In this document: piece after piece, positions 44,338 through 53,468 of the stretch
Layout: every line of letters begins with the position of its first letter
How positions within the stretch are numbered: the stretch's first letter is position 1
Assembly: GCA_017619375.1 (NCBI GenBank)
Contig: JAFZSL010000040.1
Location: 100,809 to 164,808 of the forward strand
Direction: 5' to 3'
Length of the DNA: 64,000 bases
Origin: Prevotella sp.
Lineage (GTDB): Bacteria; Bacteroidota; Bacteroidia; Bacteroidales; Bacteroidaceae
Notes under the pieces: model-generated
Databases searched by the model: none
Told to the model about the DNA's origin: nothing
What the model saw: only the letters and a program-made list of their open reading frames with translations
Made by a program: the position numbers and the translations under genes

Positions 44338-46317
44338 ATGATGAGGCGCCTGTTCATAGTAATTTTCGCACTCCTGCCACTCGCGATGTCGGCGCAGTTC
44401 AATGTCGACAGGCTTATCATGAGTGGAAGGAGTGCATTGTATTATGAGGATTATGTCCTTGCCATACAGCATTTCAACAGGGCCATCATGTCGAAACCCT
44501 ACCTTTATGAGCCTTGGTTCTACCGCGGCGTGGCCAAATACTACCTCGACGACTTCACAGGAGCGGAAAGCGACTGCTCAGAAGCCATCAAACTCAATCC
44601 ATACATCACCGGGATGTATGAGTTGCGAGGACTCTGCCGCATAAGAATCAAAAGGTATGAGGACGCCATCGCCGACTACGACAGGGCCTTGCGTGACGAA
44701 CCGTCGTCACAGAACTTCTGGGTCAACCGCATGCTGTGCAGGGTGGAACTCAAAGACTATGAAAAAGCCCAACTCGACCTCGACACCATCATCCAGAAGT
44801 GGAGCACTTTCGCAAGGGCATACTCCATCAAGGCCGGCATCTGCCTCATACAGAAAGACACACTCGAGGCGGCCAAATGGCTCGACCATGTCAATGAACT
44901 AGACCCCTACGACTGGGAGGCGTGGCTCACCAGGGCCAACATCAGCCTCTCGAGAAAACAATGGCTCGACGCCGACAAGCAACTCTCCGAAGTCATACAC
45001 CTGAAACCCAAAATGGTGGGATGCTATCTCAACAGGGCTTTGGTGCGCCTCAATGTGAACAACCTGCGAGGCGCTATGGCCGACTACGACGCGGCTTTGG
45101 AAATCGACCCCGACAATTTCATGGCTCATTACAACAGGGGCATCCTGCGCGTCCAAGTGGGCGATGACAACAGGGCCATCGATGATTTCGACTTCATTGT
45201 GAAGATGGAGCCCAACAACATCATGGCACTTTACAACAGAGCCGTACTATTGCACAAGACGGGCAACCTGAGAAGGGCCATACAGGACTACTCCAAAATC
45301 ATCGACCAATATCCCAACTTCTGGGTGGGGCTGCATGCAAGGGCTGAATGCTACAGGAGGCTGGGAATGACCAACCAGGCTGAACTTGACGAGTTCCGTA
45401 TCGTCAAAGCGCAGATGGAGAAGCATGTCGGCATCCAGCCGAGATGGTCCAGGGCGCAGGTGGTGCAGACCAGGAAGCGCAGCGAGATTGACTTTTCCAA
45501 GTACAACCAAATCGTCGTGGAGGACGAGGAGGAGGAACTGCCGGCCATCGCCGAGCAGGAGTATGCCAGCGTATACCGAGGCAAGGTGCAGAACCGAAAG
45601 CTCGAGGTCGACAACATGCCCATGTACCACCTCTCTTTCATCCGTTACAACAACGTGCTCAAGCCCTTCCAGGTCTTCGACGCCTCCGTGGAGAGTTTCA
45701 ACCAGAAGGCAAAACCCTTGCATACCGTCTTTGTCAACTGCAATCCCAACTCCCTCACGGAGCAGCAGTCGAGAGCGGTCTTCACCGCTATCGACACCTT
45801 GTCCAACGGCATCCTTGGCACCAGCGTCACGCAACAACAGAAATACATATTGCTGCAAAGGGCGGTGGCCTACACGGTGGTGCAAAACTACAGCGAGGCG
45901 ATCGATGACCTCAACACTTGCCTGGAAATAGACCCGGAGATGGCTCTCGCCTACTGGCAGAGAGGGGTGTGCACGGCCATGCAGAACGAGTTCAATGCCA
46001 CGCAAGGCATCGATTCGCAAATCAAGAACGCCAGCGCGCTCTACGACCTTGACAAGGCTGTCAGCCTCATGCCCGACAATCCCTTCGCCTATTACGACCG
46101 GGGAAACATCCGACTCGCTGCGGAGGAATACCAGCAGGCCATCGATGATTATACGAAATGCTTGGAATTGAACGCCAACGTGGCTGAAGCCTACTACAAC
46201 CGAGGGCTGGCACGGGTGAAGGCCGGACAGCAGGTGGAAGGGGTCGCCGACCTCAGCAAGGCCGGCGAATTGGGGCTCTACAGCGCATACGGCATGATCA
46301 AGAAGCATTCCAAGTGA
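44338..46317 (+). CDS. Exported tetratricopeptide-repeat protein
   Basis: 659 residues. Signal peptide ([17 protein letters not shown]) then about ten TPR units over residues 25-350 (for example [59 protein letters not shown]). A non-repeat region of about 350-500 rich in charged residues follows, then three more TPRs to the end. TPR proteins scaffold complexes; the location is periplasm or outer-membrane-associated. The partner is unknown. Last gene of the SPOR-ruvX-def run. Confidence 0.85.
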   Translation: MMRRLFIVIFALLPLAMSAQFNVDRLIMSGRSALYYEDYVLAIQHFNRAIMSKPYLYEPWFYRGVAKYYLDDFTGAESDCSEAIKLNPYITGMYELRGLCRIRIKRYEDAIADYDRALRDEPSSQNFWVNRMLCRVELKDYEKAQLDLDTIIQKWSTFARAYSIKAGICLIQKDTLEAAKWLDHVNELDPYDWEAWLTRANISLSRKQWLDADKQLSEVIHLKPKMVGCYLNRALVRLNVNNLRGAMADYDAALEIDPDNFMAHYNRGILRVQVGDDNRAIDDFDFIVKMEPNNIMALYNRAVLLHKTGNLRRAIQDYSKIIDQYPNFWVGLHARAECYRRLGMTNQAELDEFRIVKAQMEKHVGIQPRWSRAQVVQTRKRSEIDFSKYNQIVVEDEEEELPAIAEQEYASVYRGKVQNRKLEVDNMPMYHLSFIRYNNVLKPFQVFDASVESFNQKAKPLHTVFVNCNPNSLTEQQSRAVFTAIDTLSNGILGTSVTQQQKYILLQRAVAYTVVQNYSEAIDDLNTCLEIDPEMALAYWQRGVCTAMQNEFNATQGIDSQIKNASALYDLDKAVSLMPDNPFAYYDRGNIRLAAEEYQQAIDDYTKCLELNANVAEAYYNRGLARVKAGQQVEGVADLSKAGELGLYSAYGMIKKHSK

Positions 46318-46361
46318 CAAGGGGCTTTTTGCACAAACACACTTTTTCAAGACCTTTTTTC

Positions 46362-46392
46362 TTTGTGGTGAGCGAATTATTCATTACCTTTG
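46362..46392 (+). promoter_or_regulatory. Promoter of thrS
   Basis: TTTG at 46362-46365, a 19-nt spacer and TACCTTTG at 46385-46392. Leader about 25 nt; no T-box-like structure. Confidence 0.65.
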
Positions 46393-46423
46393 CCGCAATT
46401 TCACAAATATCCGTAAATTTGTC

Positions 46424-48388
46424 ATGATTAAAATCACTTTCCCCGATGGCACCGTGCGTGAATACGAGCAGGGTATCACCGGACTTCAAATCGCAGAGAG
46501 CATTTCGCCGGCTCTCGCCCGCAACGTTGTATCTTGCGGTGTCAATGGCGAAACGGTGGAACTCAACCGTCCCATCCTCAGTGACTCAACCATCGCCCTC
46601 TACAAGTTCGAGGACGAGGAAGGCAAGCACACCTTCTGGCACACCAGCGCACACCTCCTCGCCGAGGCGCTGAAGGAACTCTATCCCGGCATCCAGTTCG
46701 GTTTCGGACCGGCTGTGGAGAATGGCTTCTTCTACGATGTCATGCTCAAGGATGGAGATGTCATTTCTGAGAGCGACTTCCCCGCCATTGAGGCCAAGAT
46801 GATGGAACTGGCCAAGAAAAACGAGCCGGTGGTGCGCAAGGAAATCTCCAAGGCTGATGCATTGGAGGAATTCAAGGCCGACGGACAGACCTATAAGTGC
46901 GAGCACATCGACCTCGACTTGGAAGACGGCACCATCACCACATACACACAGGGTGCTTTCACCGACCTCTGCCGAGGTCCTCACCTCATGAGCACCGGCA
47001 TCATCAAGGCCCTGAAAATCACCAGCGCCTCCGGTGCTTTCTGGAGAGGTGATGCCAGCCGTGAGCAGATGACCCGCATCTATGGCATCTCATTCCCCAA
47101 GAAGAAGATGCTCGACGAATATCTTGTCATGCTCGAAGAGGCTAAGAAACGCGACCACCGCAAAATCGGCAAGGAGATGGAGTTGTTCATGTTCTCCGAG
47201 CGTGTGGGAAAGGGCCTGCCTATCTGGCTGCCCAAAGGTACGGAGTTGAGGCTCCGCCTGCAGGACATGCTGCGTGGCATTCAGAAGCGTTTCGGCTACC
47301 AGGAGGTCATCACGCCGCATATTGGCAGCAAGAGCCTCTATGTCACTTCCGGACACTACGCACACTATGGGAAGGACTCCTTCCAACCCATTCACACCCC
47401 TGAAGAGGATGAGGAATACATGCTCAAACCCATGAACTGCCCCCACCACTGCGAGGTGTTTGCCATGAAACCGCGCTCCTACAAGGACCTGCCCTTGCGC
47501 ATCGCTGAATTCGGCACCGTCTATCGTTACGAGAAGAGCGGTGAGTTGCACGGCTTCACCCGTGTGAGATCCTTCACCCAGGACGACGCTCACATCTTCT
47601 GCCGTCCCGACCAGGTGAAGGGTGAGTTCCTGCGTGTGATGGACATCATCCAGGCCGTGTTCAAAATCTTCAATTTCGAGAACGTCGAGGCACAAATATC
47701 CCTCCGCGACCCCAAGGACACCGAGAAATACATCGGTTCCGACGAGGTGTGGGCGGAGAGCGAGCAAGCCATCATCGACGCATGCAAGGAGAAAGGCCTT
47801 GATGCGAAGGTGGAATATGGCGAGGCCGCATTCTACGGACCCAAACTCGACTTCATGGTGAAAGACGCCATCGGGCGCCGCTGGCAGTTGGGCACCATTC
47901 AGGTGGACTACAACCTGCCGCAGCGTTTCAAGTTGGAATACACCGCAGAGGACAATTCCAAGCAAACGCCCGTGATGGTGCACAGGGCGCCATTCGGCTC
48001 CATGGAGCGCTTCACCGCCGTGCTCATCGAGCACACAGCGGGACATTTCCCTCTCTGGCTGATACCCAACCAGGTGGCCATACTACCCATCTCGGAAAAA
48101 TTCAACGACTATGCAGCCAAGGTGGCTGCCTACTTCGACGCCCAGGGCGTGCGTGCCGTCGTCGACGACCGCAACGAGAAAATCGGCCGCAAGATTCGCG
48201 ACAACGAACTCGGTCGTGTGCCTTACATGGTCATCGTGGGTGAGAAGGAGGCTGCTGAAGGATTGGTGTCCATGCGCAAGCAGGGTGGCGGTGAGCAAGC
48301 CACCATGTCCATGGAGGATTTCGCCGCACGCATCAATGCCGAGGTGGCTGAGATGCTGGAGGCTACAAACGTCAAGCCGCAAGACTAA
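46424..48388 (+). CDS. thrS: Threonyl-tRNA synthetase
   Basis: 654 residues, full length. N-terminal TGS domain (about 1-60), the second editing domain with [11 protein letters not shown] (about 67), the class II core with [10 protein letters not shown] (about 340) and motif 3 around [11 protein letters not shown] (about 520), and a C-terminal anticodon-binding domain ([14 protein letters not shown]). It charges tRNA-Thr and edits misacylated serine. It has its own promoter and a strong terminator. Confidence 0.97.
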   Translation: MIKITFPDGTVREYEQGITGLQIAESISPALARNVVSCGVNGETVELNRPILSDSTIALYKFEDEEGKHTFWHTSAHLLAEALKELYPGIQFGFGPAVENGFFYDVMLKDGDVISESDFPAIEAKMMELAKKNEPVVRKEISKADALEEFKADGQTYKCEHIDLDLEDGTITTYTQGAFTDLCRGPHLMSTGIIKALKITSASGAFWRGDASREQMTRIYGISFPKKKMLDEYLVMLEEAKKRDHRKIGKEMELFMFSERVGKGLPIWLPKGTELRLRLQDMLRGIQKRFGYQEVITPHIGSKSLYVTSGHYAHYGKDSFQPIHTPEEDEEYMLKPMNCPHHCEVFAMKPRSYKDLPLRIAEFGTVYRYEKSGELHGFTRVRSFTQDDAHIFCRPDQVKGEFLRVMDIIQAVFKIFNFENVEAQISLRDPKDTEKYIGSDEVWAESEQAIIDACKEKGLDAKVEYGEAAFYGPKLDFMVKDAIGRRWQLGTIQVDYNLPQRFKLEYTAEDNSKQTPVMVHRAPFGSMERFTAVLIEHTAGHFPLWLIPNQVAILPISEKFNDYAAKVAAYFDAQGVRAVVDDRNEKIGRKIRDNELGRVPYMVIVGEKEAAEGLVSMRKQGGGEQATMSMEDFAARINAEVAEMLEATNVKPQD

Positions 48389-48411
48389 ACAAACTGATAG
48401 TCATCAATGAT

Positions 48412-48469
48412 GATGTCCTTACGGGCCGGTTCTTGAAAATCACCCCCGGCCCCGTAAGGACATCTTTTT
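48412..48469 (+). terminator. Terminator of thrS
   Basis: GATGTCCTTACGGG pairs perfectly with CCCGTAAGGACATC, enclosing a smaller GCCGG/CCGGC step, followed by five T residues. Confidence 0.85.
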
Positions 48470-48477
48470 ATTTTCAC

Positions 48478-48498
48478 AGTTGCGATTATACGAGTGAA
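48478..48498. repeat. Partial REP-like element
   Basis: The first about 20 bases (AGTTGCGATTA then CGAGTG) resemble the start of the hairpin element found intact just downstream; the rest is missing. Confidence 0.4.
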
Positions 48499-48505
48499 AT
48501 CTTCA

Positions 48506-48660
48506 AAGTTGCGATTAAGCGAGTGCAGACCAAGCTTGCTTGAAGTCTGCCGAGCGTGAGCAACTTCGACCGCAGGTCAATCTTCAAAGTTGCGATTAAG
48601 CGAGTGCAGACCAAGCTTGCTTGAAGTCTGCCGAGCGTGAGCAACTTCGACCGCAGGTCA
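48506..48660. repeat. REP-like hairpin element, two tandem copies of 81 bp
   Basis: Copies start at 48506 and 48587 and are almost identical over 74-81 bp. Each can fold as AAGTTGC/GCAACTT plus GCAGA/TCTGC plus CAAGC/GCTTG. They are followed by 7-bp units (TCAATTT type) up to the stop of the opposing gene. Related to copies at 33809 and 63904. Confidence 0.85.
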
Positions 48661-48699
48661 ATTTTCAATCTTCAATTTTCAATTTTCAATCTTCAATCT

Positions 48700-49773
48700 T
48701 CAGTGTCTTTTCCTCCACACCCAGTGCCACAGGCGGAAATAGGGTTCCCATAGGCACTCCGAGGGGAAATAGAAGATGAGGCGAAGGTCTCTCCATAGCA
48801 CTTTGATATTGTGTCGCAACGCCGTTTTCTGTTCGCCCCCCATCGTACGCTCGTCGAATTTCCCGAAATTTCCTCCTTCCAGGATTTCGTTGAGAAACAA
48901 TTGTCCGATTCTCTTGTTGGGTTGGCACAAGAGTTTCTCCTCGGGGAGCCCCAACACGTCGTGCAGCACCCACATCATGGCCCCCGCCATCTTCAGCAGT
49001 CCCAGTCGGCGCAGTTCGCCCTCGCTTGGCTTTGGGGTGTCGGCAGGGTAGTTGTTCAACAGGTGGTAGTAGTCCACCACATGTCTAAGGCCCACGCCCT
49101 CCCTGATAAGATGGTTGTAGACATGGGTGAGCAAGAAAATGGTGTTGAACAGTGACGTGGGGGCGCAGAATCCCCATTCCTCTTTTTTGTTGGAAAAACA
49201 TTCGTCGCCATGCGACTCAAACCAACGTTGCAGCCGCTTGTTATGGAAGGGGTTGCTCAACCAGGCAGGACGGTAATGCACCTCGATGGGGACCTTGCCG
49301 GTGCTGATGAACTCGATATGGTGATACACCCGTTTCATGCCGGGGACGATGGAGTCGATATAGGCGATGACTTTCTTGTCGCCGCCTTCCACCCAGATGT
49401 CGATGTCACCGGAGGTGCGCATGTATGGGGTGGGGTAGAGCAGGGCGTTTCCCTGGCCTTTCAGCAGGCAGGAACGAAAACCCTCGTGAAGGAAATTCTT
49501 CCACACCCAAGCCGCTTTTTTGTAAACCTTCAGGTTGTCCTTCTCTATCTTCTTCTTACGGGCCATCCATTTGAGTACACAGGTCTCTGACAACTTGATG
49601 CCGCCGGTGCGGTCAAGGCGGTCGATGCCTTCCCAATAGGTCGTTTCCACCGTCTGATGGCGGGCGAACATATATAACTCGTCCCAGTCGATGTCTTTCA
49701 CACCTGCCGGTGGCGCCGCCGTCTCATCCAGGCAATAACGTAGGAACTCCAAATAGCGCTGATTCTCATTCAT
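48700..49773 (-). CDS. Nucleotidyltransferase-fold family protein (NTP_transf_5-like)
   Basis: 357 residues, no signal peptide. The centre has LLKGQGNALLYPTPYMRTSG followed by DIDIW, the GDxD-type metal-binding motif of the uncharacterised nucleotidyltransferase family often found in Bacteroidetes polysaccharide or stand-alone loci. Downstream segments (EVHYRPAWLSNPFHNKRLQ; LLTHVYNHLIREGVGLRHVVDY) are typical of that family. Acceptor unknown. ATG 49773 is chosen since the upstream open frame (to 49971) is made of the 89-bp repeat array. The -7 box lies seven bases before the ATG. Confidence 0.8.
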   Translation of the reverse strand: MNENQRYLEFLRYCLDETAAPPAGVKDIDWDELYMFARHQTVETTYWEGIDRLDRTGGIKLSETCVLKWMARKKKIEKDNLKVYKKAAWVWKNFLHEGFRSCLLKGQGNALLYPTPYMRTSGDIDIWVEGGDKKVIAYIDSIVPGMKRVYHHIEFISTGKVPIEVHYRPAWLSNPFHNKRLQRWFESHGDECFSNKKEEWGFCAPTSLFNTIFLLTHVYNHLIREGVGLRHVVDYYHLLNNYPADTPKPSEGELRRLGLLKMAGAMMWVLHDVLGLPEEKLLCQPNKRIGQLFLNEILEGGNFGKFDERTMGGEQKTALRHNIKVLWRDLRLIFYFPSECLWEPYFRLWHWVWRKRH

Positions 49774-49780
49774 ACGTCTG

Positions 49781-49788
49781 CAAAGATA
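49781..49788 (-). promoter_or_regulatory. -7 box for the nucleotidyltransferase gene
   Basis: TATCTTTG on the minus strand, ending seven bases before the ATG at 49773, predicting a very short or absent leader. Confidence 0.45.
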
Positions 49789-49965
49789 GTGCAAGCCGAA
49801 GACAATACAAAACAAAAGACGAAGTTTTTGTTTGGTATTGTTGAGGCGCCGCCTGTCTTCGCCCGAAGGGCAAAGTAGTGCAAGCCGAAGACAATACAAA
49901 ACAAAAGACGATTTTTTGTTTGGTATTGTTGAGGCGCCGCCTATCTTCGCCCGAAGGGCAGAGTA
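49789..49965. repeat. Tandem duplication of an 89-bp intergenic unit
   Basis: Units start at 49789 and 49878, with a few bases of a third at 49966. Each holds an imperfect hairpin (CAATACAAAACAAAAGAC facing a TTTTTGTTTGGTATTG strand) and the palindrome GGCGCC. The array creates a long open frame fused to the nucleotidyltransferase gene that is not credible as protein. Confidence 0.75.
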
Positions 49966-49979
49966 GTGCAAGCCGCTCC

Positions 49980-50069
49980 TATATCTTCTATAGTTTCTAT
50001 ATCTTCTATAGTTTCTATAGCTTCTATAGCTTCTATAGCTCCTATATCTCCTATAGTCTCTATAGTCCC
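49980..50069. repeat. 9-bp tandem array (TATAGTTTC/TATAGCTTC type), ten copies
   Basis: Ten uninterrupted 9-bp units of the form TATA(T/G)(C/T)(T)(T/C)C. It lies about 80 bp upstream of the rprX promoter, in a spacer of about 410 bp with no genes. The 50070-50140 stretch is A/T-rich and otherwise featureless. Confidence 0.85.
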
Positions 50070-50174
50070 CATCTTTAGTTGATAATTATCAACTACAAAC
50101 CATCAAAAATGTTAAATCCTCGGTATTTTTCAGAAATAATTAACTTAATTGTGTTAATTATATGATTATTTGTC

Positions 50175-50182
50175 TATCTTTG
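50175..50182 (+). promoter_or_regulatory. -7 box for the two-component operon
   Basis: TATCTTTG ending only four bases before ATG 50187; a TTG at 50149-50151 lies 23 nt upstream. It predicts a leaderless or nearly leaderless mRNA unless another promoter exists. Confidence 0.45.
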
Positions 50183-50186
50183 CAAT

Positions 50187-51710
50187 ATGAAGAAGAAGAC
50201 GATATGGGCTGTGTCCACCATCATGGGCCTTTCCTTTCTTGCTTTGCTCTTCCTACAGTTGAAATACATCGACGAGATGGTGAGCATGAAGAAGGAACAG
50301 TTCGACGAGTCGGTTACCCGCTCGCTCGACCAGGTGTCGCGCAATCTCGAACTCAATGAGACGCTGGGGTTCTTGGAGAGTGATGTGAGGACAGCCAAGC
50401 GCAAGCGTTTGTCGAGCGACACTGCTGTGGTCAGTGCCGTGGGTGACATCACCCCCGGAAGCAACGACTATTATTCTTTTGAGACAAAGGTGAACGAGCA
50501 CAAGCCTGGGGAGATACCCAAGTTCATCATACTCAGGAGCGACAAGAACACCCTCTCGAAGTCGAACAAGTCGATGCAGGAAATCGTCCGCAACCGTTAC
50601 GTCTACCAAAAAGCCCTTCTCGACCAGGTGGTGATGAGCATCCTCTATTCCGCGTCGGAGAAACCGTTGGAGGAAAGGGTCAATTTCCTCCTTCTCGACC
50701 AGGAACTCAAAGTGGAGTTGAAGAACAACGGAATCGACATCCCCTTCCATTTCACCGTGGAGACCCAGGAGGGCAAGGAGGTGTATCGCTGCTCCGATTA
50801 CGATGAGGAGGGAGAGGAGTACACCTACTCGCAGGTGCTGTATCGCAACGACCCCGCCAACAAGACGGGAATCGTAAAGATACATTTCCCGTTGATGAAC
50901 AAGTACATCTTCTCCAGCATCCGTTTCATGATTCCCTCCATCATGTTCACCGTCATCTTGCTGGTCACCTTCATCTTCACTATCGTCGTGGTCTTCAGGC
51001 AGAAGAGATATTCTGAAATCAAGAACGACTTCATCAACAACATGACGCATGAGTTGAAGACTCCGATTTCAAGCATCTCGCTGGCATCCCAGATGCTCAA
51101 CGACGAGTCGCTCGCAAAGAGTCCGGCCATGATGAAACACATCGGGACGGCCATACAGGAAGAGTCCAAACGCCTCAAATTCCTCGTCGACAGGGTGCTG
51201 CAGATGTCCATGTTCGATAAGCACGATGCCATCTTCAAAAAGAAGAACCTCGACCTCAACGAGATGATGGAGAATGTGGCGCATACCTTCACCCTGCGGG
51301 TGGAGCATACCGGAGGAAAAATCATGACGGAAGTGGGAGCGGTCGATTCCACCATCTGCGTGGACGAGACGCATTTTTCCAATGTCATCTTCAACCTCCT
51401 GGACAACGCCATCAAATACAAGAAGCCCGACCAGCCCGTCAATTTGGTGCTGAGGACTTGGAACAAGGACGACCGCATTTTCATGTCGGTGCAGGATGAT
51501 GGCATAGGCATCAAGAAGGAAAACTATAAGAAAATATTTGATAAGTTCTACCGCGTCCACACCGGCAACCTACACAATGTCAAAGGCTTCGGATTGGGAC
51601 TCGCCTACGTGAAGAACATCGTGGAACTGCACAAGGGCGACATCAAGGTGGAAAGCGAATATGGAAAAGGTACTAAATTTACGATATCATTACCAATCAT
51701 CAAAGAATAA
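50187..51710 (+). CDS. rprX: Sensor histidine kinase, RprX-like
   Basis: 507 residues. An N-terminal membrane helix (TIWAVSTIMGLSFLALLFLQL), a periplasmic sensor region of about 200 residues, a second helix (FMIPSIMFTVILLVTFIFTIVVVF, about 246-269 in two quotes: FMIPSIMFTVIL and LVTFIFTIVVVF), then HisKA with NMTHELKTPISS (His288) and an ATPase domain with NVIFNLLDNAIKYK, DDGIGIKKEN and GFGLGLAYVK. It senses an unknown envelope signal and phosphorylates the next gene's product. The N-terminus closely fits RprX of Bacteroides as I know it. The response regulator starts 5 bases later. Confidence 0.85.
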   Translation: MKKKTIWAVSTIMGLSFLALLFLQLKYIDEMVSMKKEQFDESVTRSLDQVSRNLELNETLGFLESDVRTAKRKRLSSDTAVVSAVGDITPGSNDYYSFETKVNEHKPGEIPKFIILRSDKNTLSKSNKSMQEIVRNRYVYQKALLDQVVMSILYSASEKPLEERVNFLLLDQELKVELKNNGIDIPFHFTVETQEGKEVYRCSDYDEEGEEYTYSQVLYRNDPANKTGIVKIHFPLMNKYIFSSIRFMIPSIMFTVILLVTFIFTIVVVFRQKRYSEIKNDFINNMTHELKTPISSISLASQMLNDESLAKSPAMMKHIGTAIQEESKRLKFLVDRVLQMSMFDKHDAIFKKKNLDLNEMMENVAHTFTLRVEHTGGKIMTEVGAVDSTICVDETHFSNVIFNLLDNAIKYKKPDQPVNLVLRTWNKDDRIFMSVQDDGIGIKKENYKKIFDKFYRVHTGNLHNVKGFGLGLAYVKNIVELHKGDIKVESEYGKGTKFTISLPIIKE

Positions 51711-51715
51711 GCTAT

Positions 51716-52414
51716 ATGGAAGAAAAACTGAAAATTTTGTTGTGCGAAGACGAGGAAAACCTCGGCATGTTGCTTCGCGAGTATCTCCAGGCTAAGGGAT
51801 ATATGGCTGAACTATGTCTCGATGGAGAGGCTGGATACAGGGAATTCCTGAAAAACAAGTTCGACATCTGCGTCCTCGACGTGATGATGCCCAAGAAGGA
51901 TGGTTTCACACTGGCACAGGAAATACGTCAGGCCAATGCGGAAATACCCATCATTTTCCTTACGGCAAGGCAGTTGAAGGACGACATCTTGGAAGGTTTC
52001 AAAATCGGTGCCGACGACTACATCACCAAACCCTTCTCCATGGAGGAGCTCGTGTTCCGTATCGAGGCCATTCTCAGGCGTGTGAGGGGAAAGAAGAACA
52101 AGGAGTCCACGCTCTACCACATTGGAAAGTTTGTCTTCGACACCCAGAAACAACTGCTCACCATCGGCGAGAAACAGACCAAGCTCACCACCAAGGAGAA
52201 CGAACTGCTGGCTTTGCTCTGTGCCCACGCCAATGAGATTCTCCAGCGCGATTTCGCCTTGAAGACCATCTGGATTGACGACAACTATTTCAACGCACGG
52301 TCCATGGATGTGTATATCACCAAGTTGCGCAAGCATCTCAAGGATGACCCACAAATCGAAATCATCAACATCCACGGAAAGGGTTACAAACTCATCACAC
52401 CCGAGGAGGAATAG
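51716..52414 (+). CDS. rprY: Response regulator, OmpR/PhoB class, RprY-like
   Basis: 232 residues. The receiver domain has the acidic pocket CEDEEN (10-15), the phospho-acceptor Asp55 in CVLDVMMPKKDG, the LTAR threonine and the KPFS lysine (about 108). The C-terminal winged-helix DNA-binding domain starts near 130 (ENELLALLCAHANEIL; YITKLRKHLKDDP; IHGKGYKL). Partner of the RprX-like kinase. In Porphyromonas RprY has been linked to oxidative stress and sodium-pump genes; whether the rnf operon here is a target is unknown. Confidence 0.87.
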   Translation: MEEKLKILLCEDEENLGMLLREYLQAKGYMAELCLDGEAGYREFLKNKFDICVLDVMMPKKDGFTLAQEIRQANAEIPIIFLTARQLKDDILEGFKIGADDYITKPFSMEELVFRIEAILRRVRGKKNKESTLYHIGKFVFDTQKQLLTIGEKQTKLTTKENELLALLCAHANEILQRDFALKTIWIDDNYFNARSMDVYITKLRKHLKDDPQIEIINIHGKGYKLITPEEE

Positions 52415-52430
52415 TGGGTTGGATTCATAA

Positions 52431-52470
52431 GCAAAATGCGCGGGAAAATACTCCCGCGCATTTTGCTTTA
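52431..52470. terminator. Terminator between rprY and a leftward small gene
   Basis: GCAAAATGCGCGGGA pairs perfectly with TCCCGCGCATTTTGC around a 6-nt loop, with TTTA after it: a strong bidirectional-type stem. Confidence 0.8.
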
Positions 52471-52478
52471 TGGTTTTA

Positions 52479-52532
52479 GATTCTCCAAATTCATCAGATT
52501 CTCCGACAACTCGGATTGTTCCGATTCCTCAG
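52479..52532. repeat. Degenerate 9-bp periodic stretch (GATTCTCCR type)
   Basis: Six 9-bp steps: GATTCTCCA, AATTCATCA, GATTCTCCG, ACAACTCGG, ATTGTTCCG, ATTCCTCAG. Looser than the other arrays but with the same period and the same kind of position, after a terminator. Confidence 0.45.
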
Positions 52533-52536
52533 CCCC

Positions 52537-52722
52537 CTAATACTTGCTGTTTCGTTTCTTGTCCGCCACATACAGCACGATGCCGAGCACCACCGCCAGC
52601 AGGCTAAGTAGCAGATACCAGTTGTGGTCGTTCATTTTGGTAGGATAGCCTACACCTAACAGGCCACATCCCAACAGCATCAAGGGCAGGCCCAGACGGA
52701 AAAACCGTTTCATATGCTTCAT
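52537..52722 (-). CDS. Small two-helix membrane protein
   Basis: 61 residues: basic N-terminus (MKHMKRFFR), helix 1 (LGLPLMLLGCGLLGVGY), a short loop (PTKMNDHN), helix 2 (WYLLLSLLAVVLGIVLYVA) and a basic tail (DKKRNSKY). It is transcribed alone toward rprY, with a -7 box (TATTTTTG, 52749-52756) on its strand. No family is recognised; the even pattern of two helices and charged ends supports a real inner-membrane protein. Confidence 0.65.
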   Translation of the reverse strand: MKHMKRFFRLGLPLMLLGCGLLGVGYPTKMNDHNWYLLLSLLAVVLGIVLYVADKKRNSKY

Positions 52723-52748
52723 TTCATTTTATTTTCTGCAAAAATAGC

Positions 52749-52756
52749 AAAAATAT
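52749..52756 (-). promoter_or_regulatory. -7 box for the small membrane protein
   Basis: TATTTTTG on the minus strand, 27 bases before its ATG, adjacent to the divergent rpsF promoter. Confidence 0.4.
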
Positions 52757-52757
52757 T

Positions 52758-52788
52758 TTGTCAGGTGAAGAAAAAGCAGTAATTTTGC
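52758..52788 (+). promoter_or_regulatory. Promoter of the rpsF-rpsR-rplI operon
   Basis: TTTG at 52758-52761, a 19-nt spacer and TAATTTTG at 52781-52788. Leader about 37 nt, A/T-rich, with no obvious structure for S6:S18 autoregulation. Confidence 0.65.
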
Positions 52789-52831
52789 ACCGCATTTTTG
52801 CAAAACAACATTTTATCACTTAATTTTTTGT

Positions 52832-53176
52832 ATGAATCATTACGAAACCGTTTTCATTTTGACTCCCGTTTTGTCTGATGAACAGATGAAGGAAACGGTC
52901 GCTAAATTCAAGAAAATCCTTACCGACAAAGGTGCGGAAATTGTGAATGAAGAGGCCTGGGGAAGACAGAAACTGGCTTATCCTATCCAGAAGAAATCGT
53001 CGGGCTTCTATGTCCTGATCGAGTTCAAGGCTGAGCCAGAAGTAATCAAGACGCTCGAGACCGGCTTCCGCCGCGAAGAGAAAGTCATCCGTTTTATGAC
53101 TGTCAAGCTCGACAAGTATGCTTCACAGTATGCTGAGAAGAGACGTATTAAATTAGGTAAAAAAGAGGAGGCTTAA
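52832..53176 (+). CDS. rpsF: 30S ribosomal protein S6
   Basis: 114 residues. Typical S6 N-terminus ([17 protein letters not shown]) and the [22 protein letters not shown] core, which forms the S18-binding face in the 30S platform. First gene of the conserved rpsF-rpsR-rplI operon, with its own consensus promoter; 3-bp gap to rpsR. Confidence 0.97.
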   Translation: MNHYETVFILTPVLSDEQMKETVAKFKKILTDKGAEIVNEEAWGRQKLAYPIQKKSSGFYVLIEFKAEPEVIKTLETGFRREEKVIRFMTVKLDKYASQYAEKRRIKLGKKEEA

Positions 53177-53179
53177 ACC

Positions 53180-53449
53180 ATGGCAGAGAAAGACACTGAA
53201 ATTCGCTACCTGACCCCGCCGTCAGTCGACACCAAGAAAAAGAAGTATTGCCGTTTCAAGAAGAGCGGTATCAAGTACATCGACTATAAGGATCCTGAGT
53301 TCCTCAAGAAGTTCCTCAACGAGCAGGGAAAAATCCTTCCCCGCCGCATCACTGGAACATCCCTCAAGTATCAGCGCCGCGTGGCAACCGCCATCAAGCG
53401 TGCTCGCCAGATTGCTCTGCTTCCTTATGTAACCGATTTGATGAAATAA
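53180..53449 (+). CDS. rpsR: 30S ribosomal protein S18
   Basis: 89 residues. The S18 core is clear: [19 protein letters not shown], then [19 protein letters not shown] and the basic tail [12 protein letters not shown]. It binds 16S rRNA as a dimer with S6. Conserved operon position. Confidence 0.97.
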   Translation: MAEKDTEIRYLTPPSVDTKKKKYCRFKKSGIKYIDYKDPEFLKKFLNEQGKILPRRITGTSLKYQRRVATAIKRARQIALLPYVTDLMK

Positions 53450-53468
53450 AAAGAAGGAGGATACAGGT

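Noticed and set aside
46393-46423. T-box or other riboswitch before thrS
   Set aside because: The predicted leader is only about 25 nt with no stem-loop, and T-boxes are not expected in this group.
49774-49971. N-terminal extension of the nucleotidyltransferase
   Set aside because: The extra residues translate the 89-bp tandem repeat and lie upstream of the apparent promoter box.
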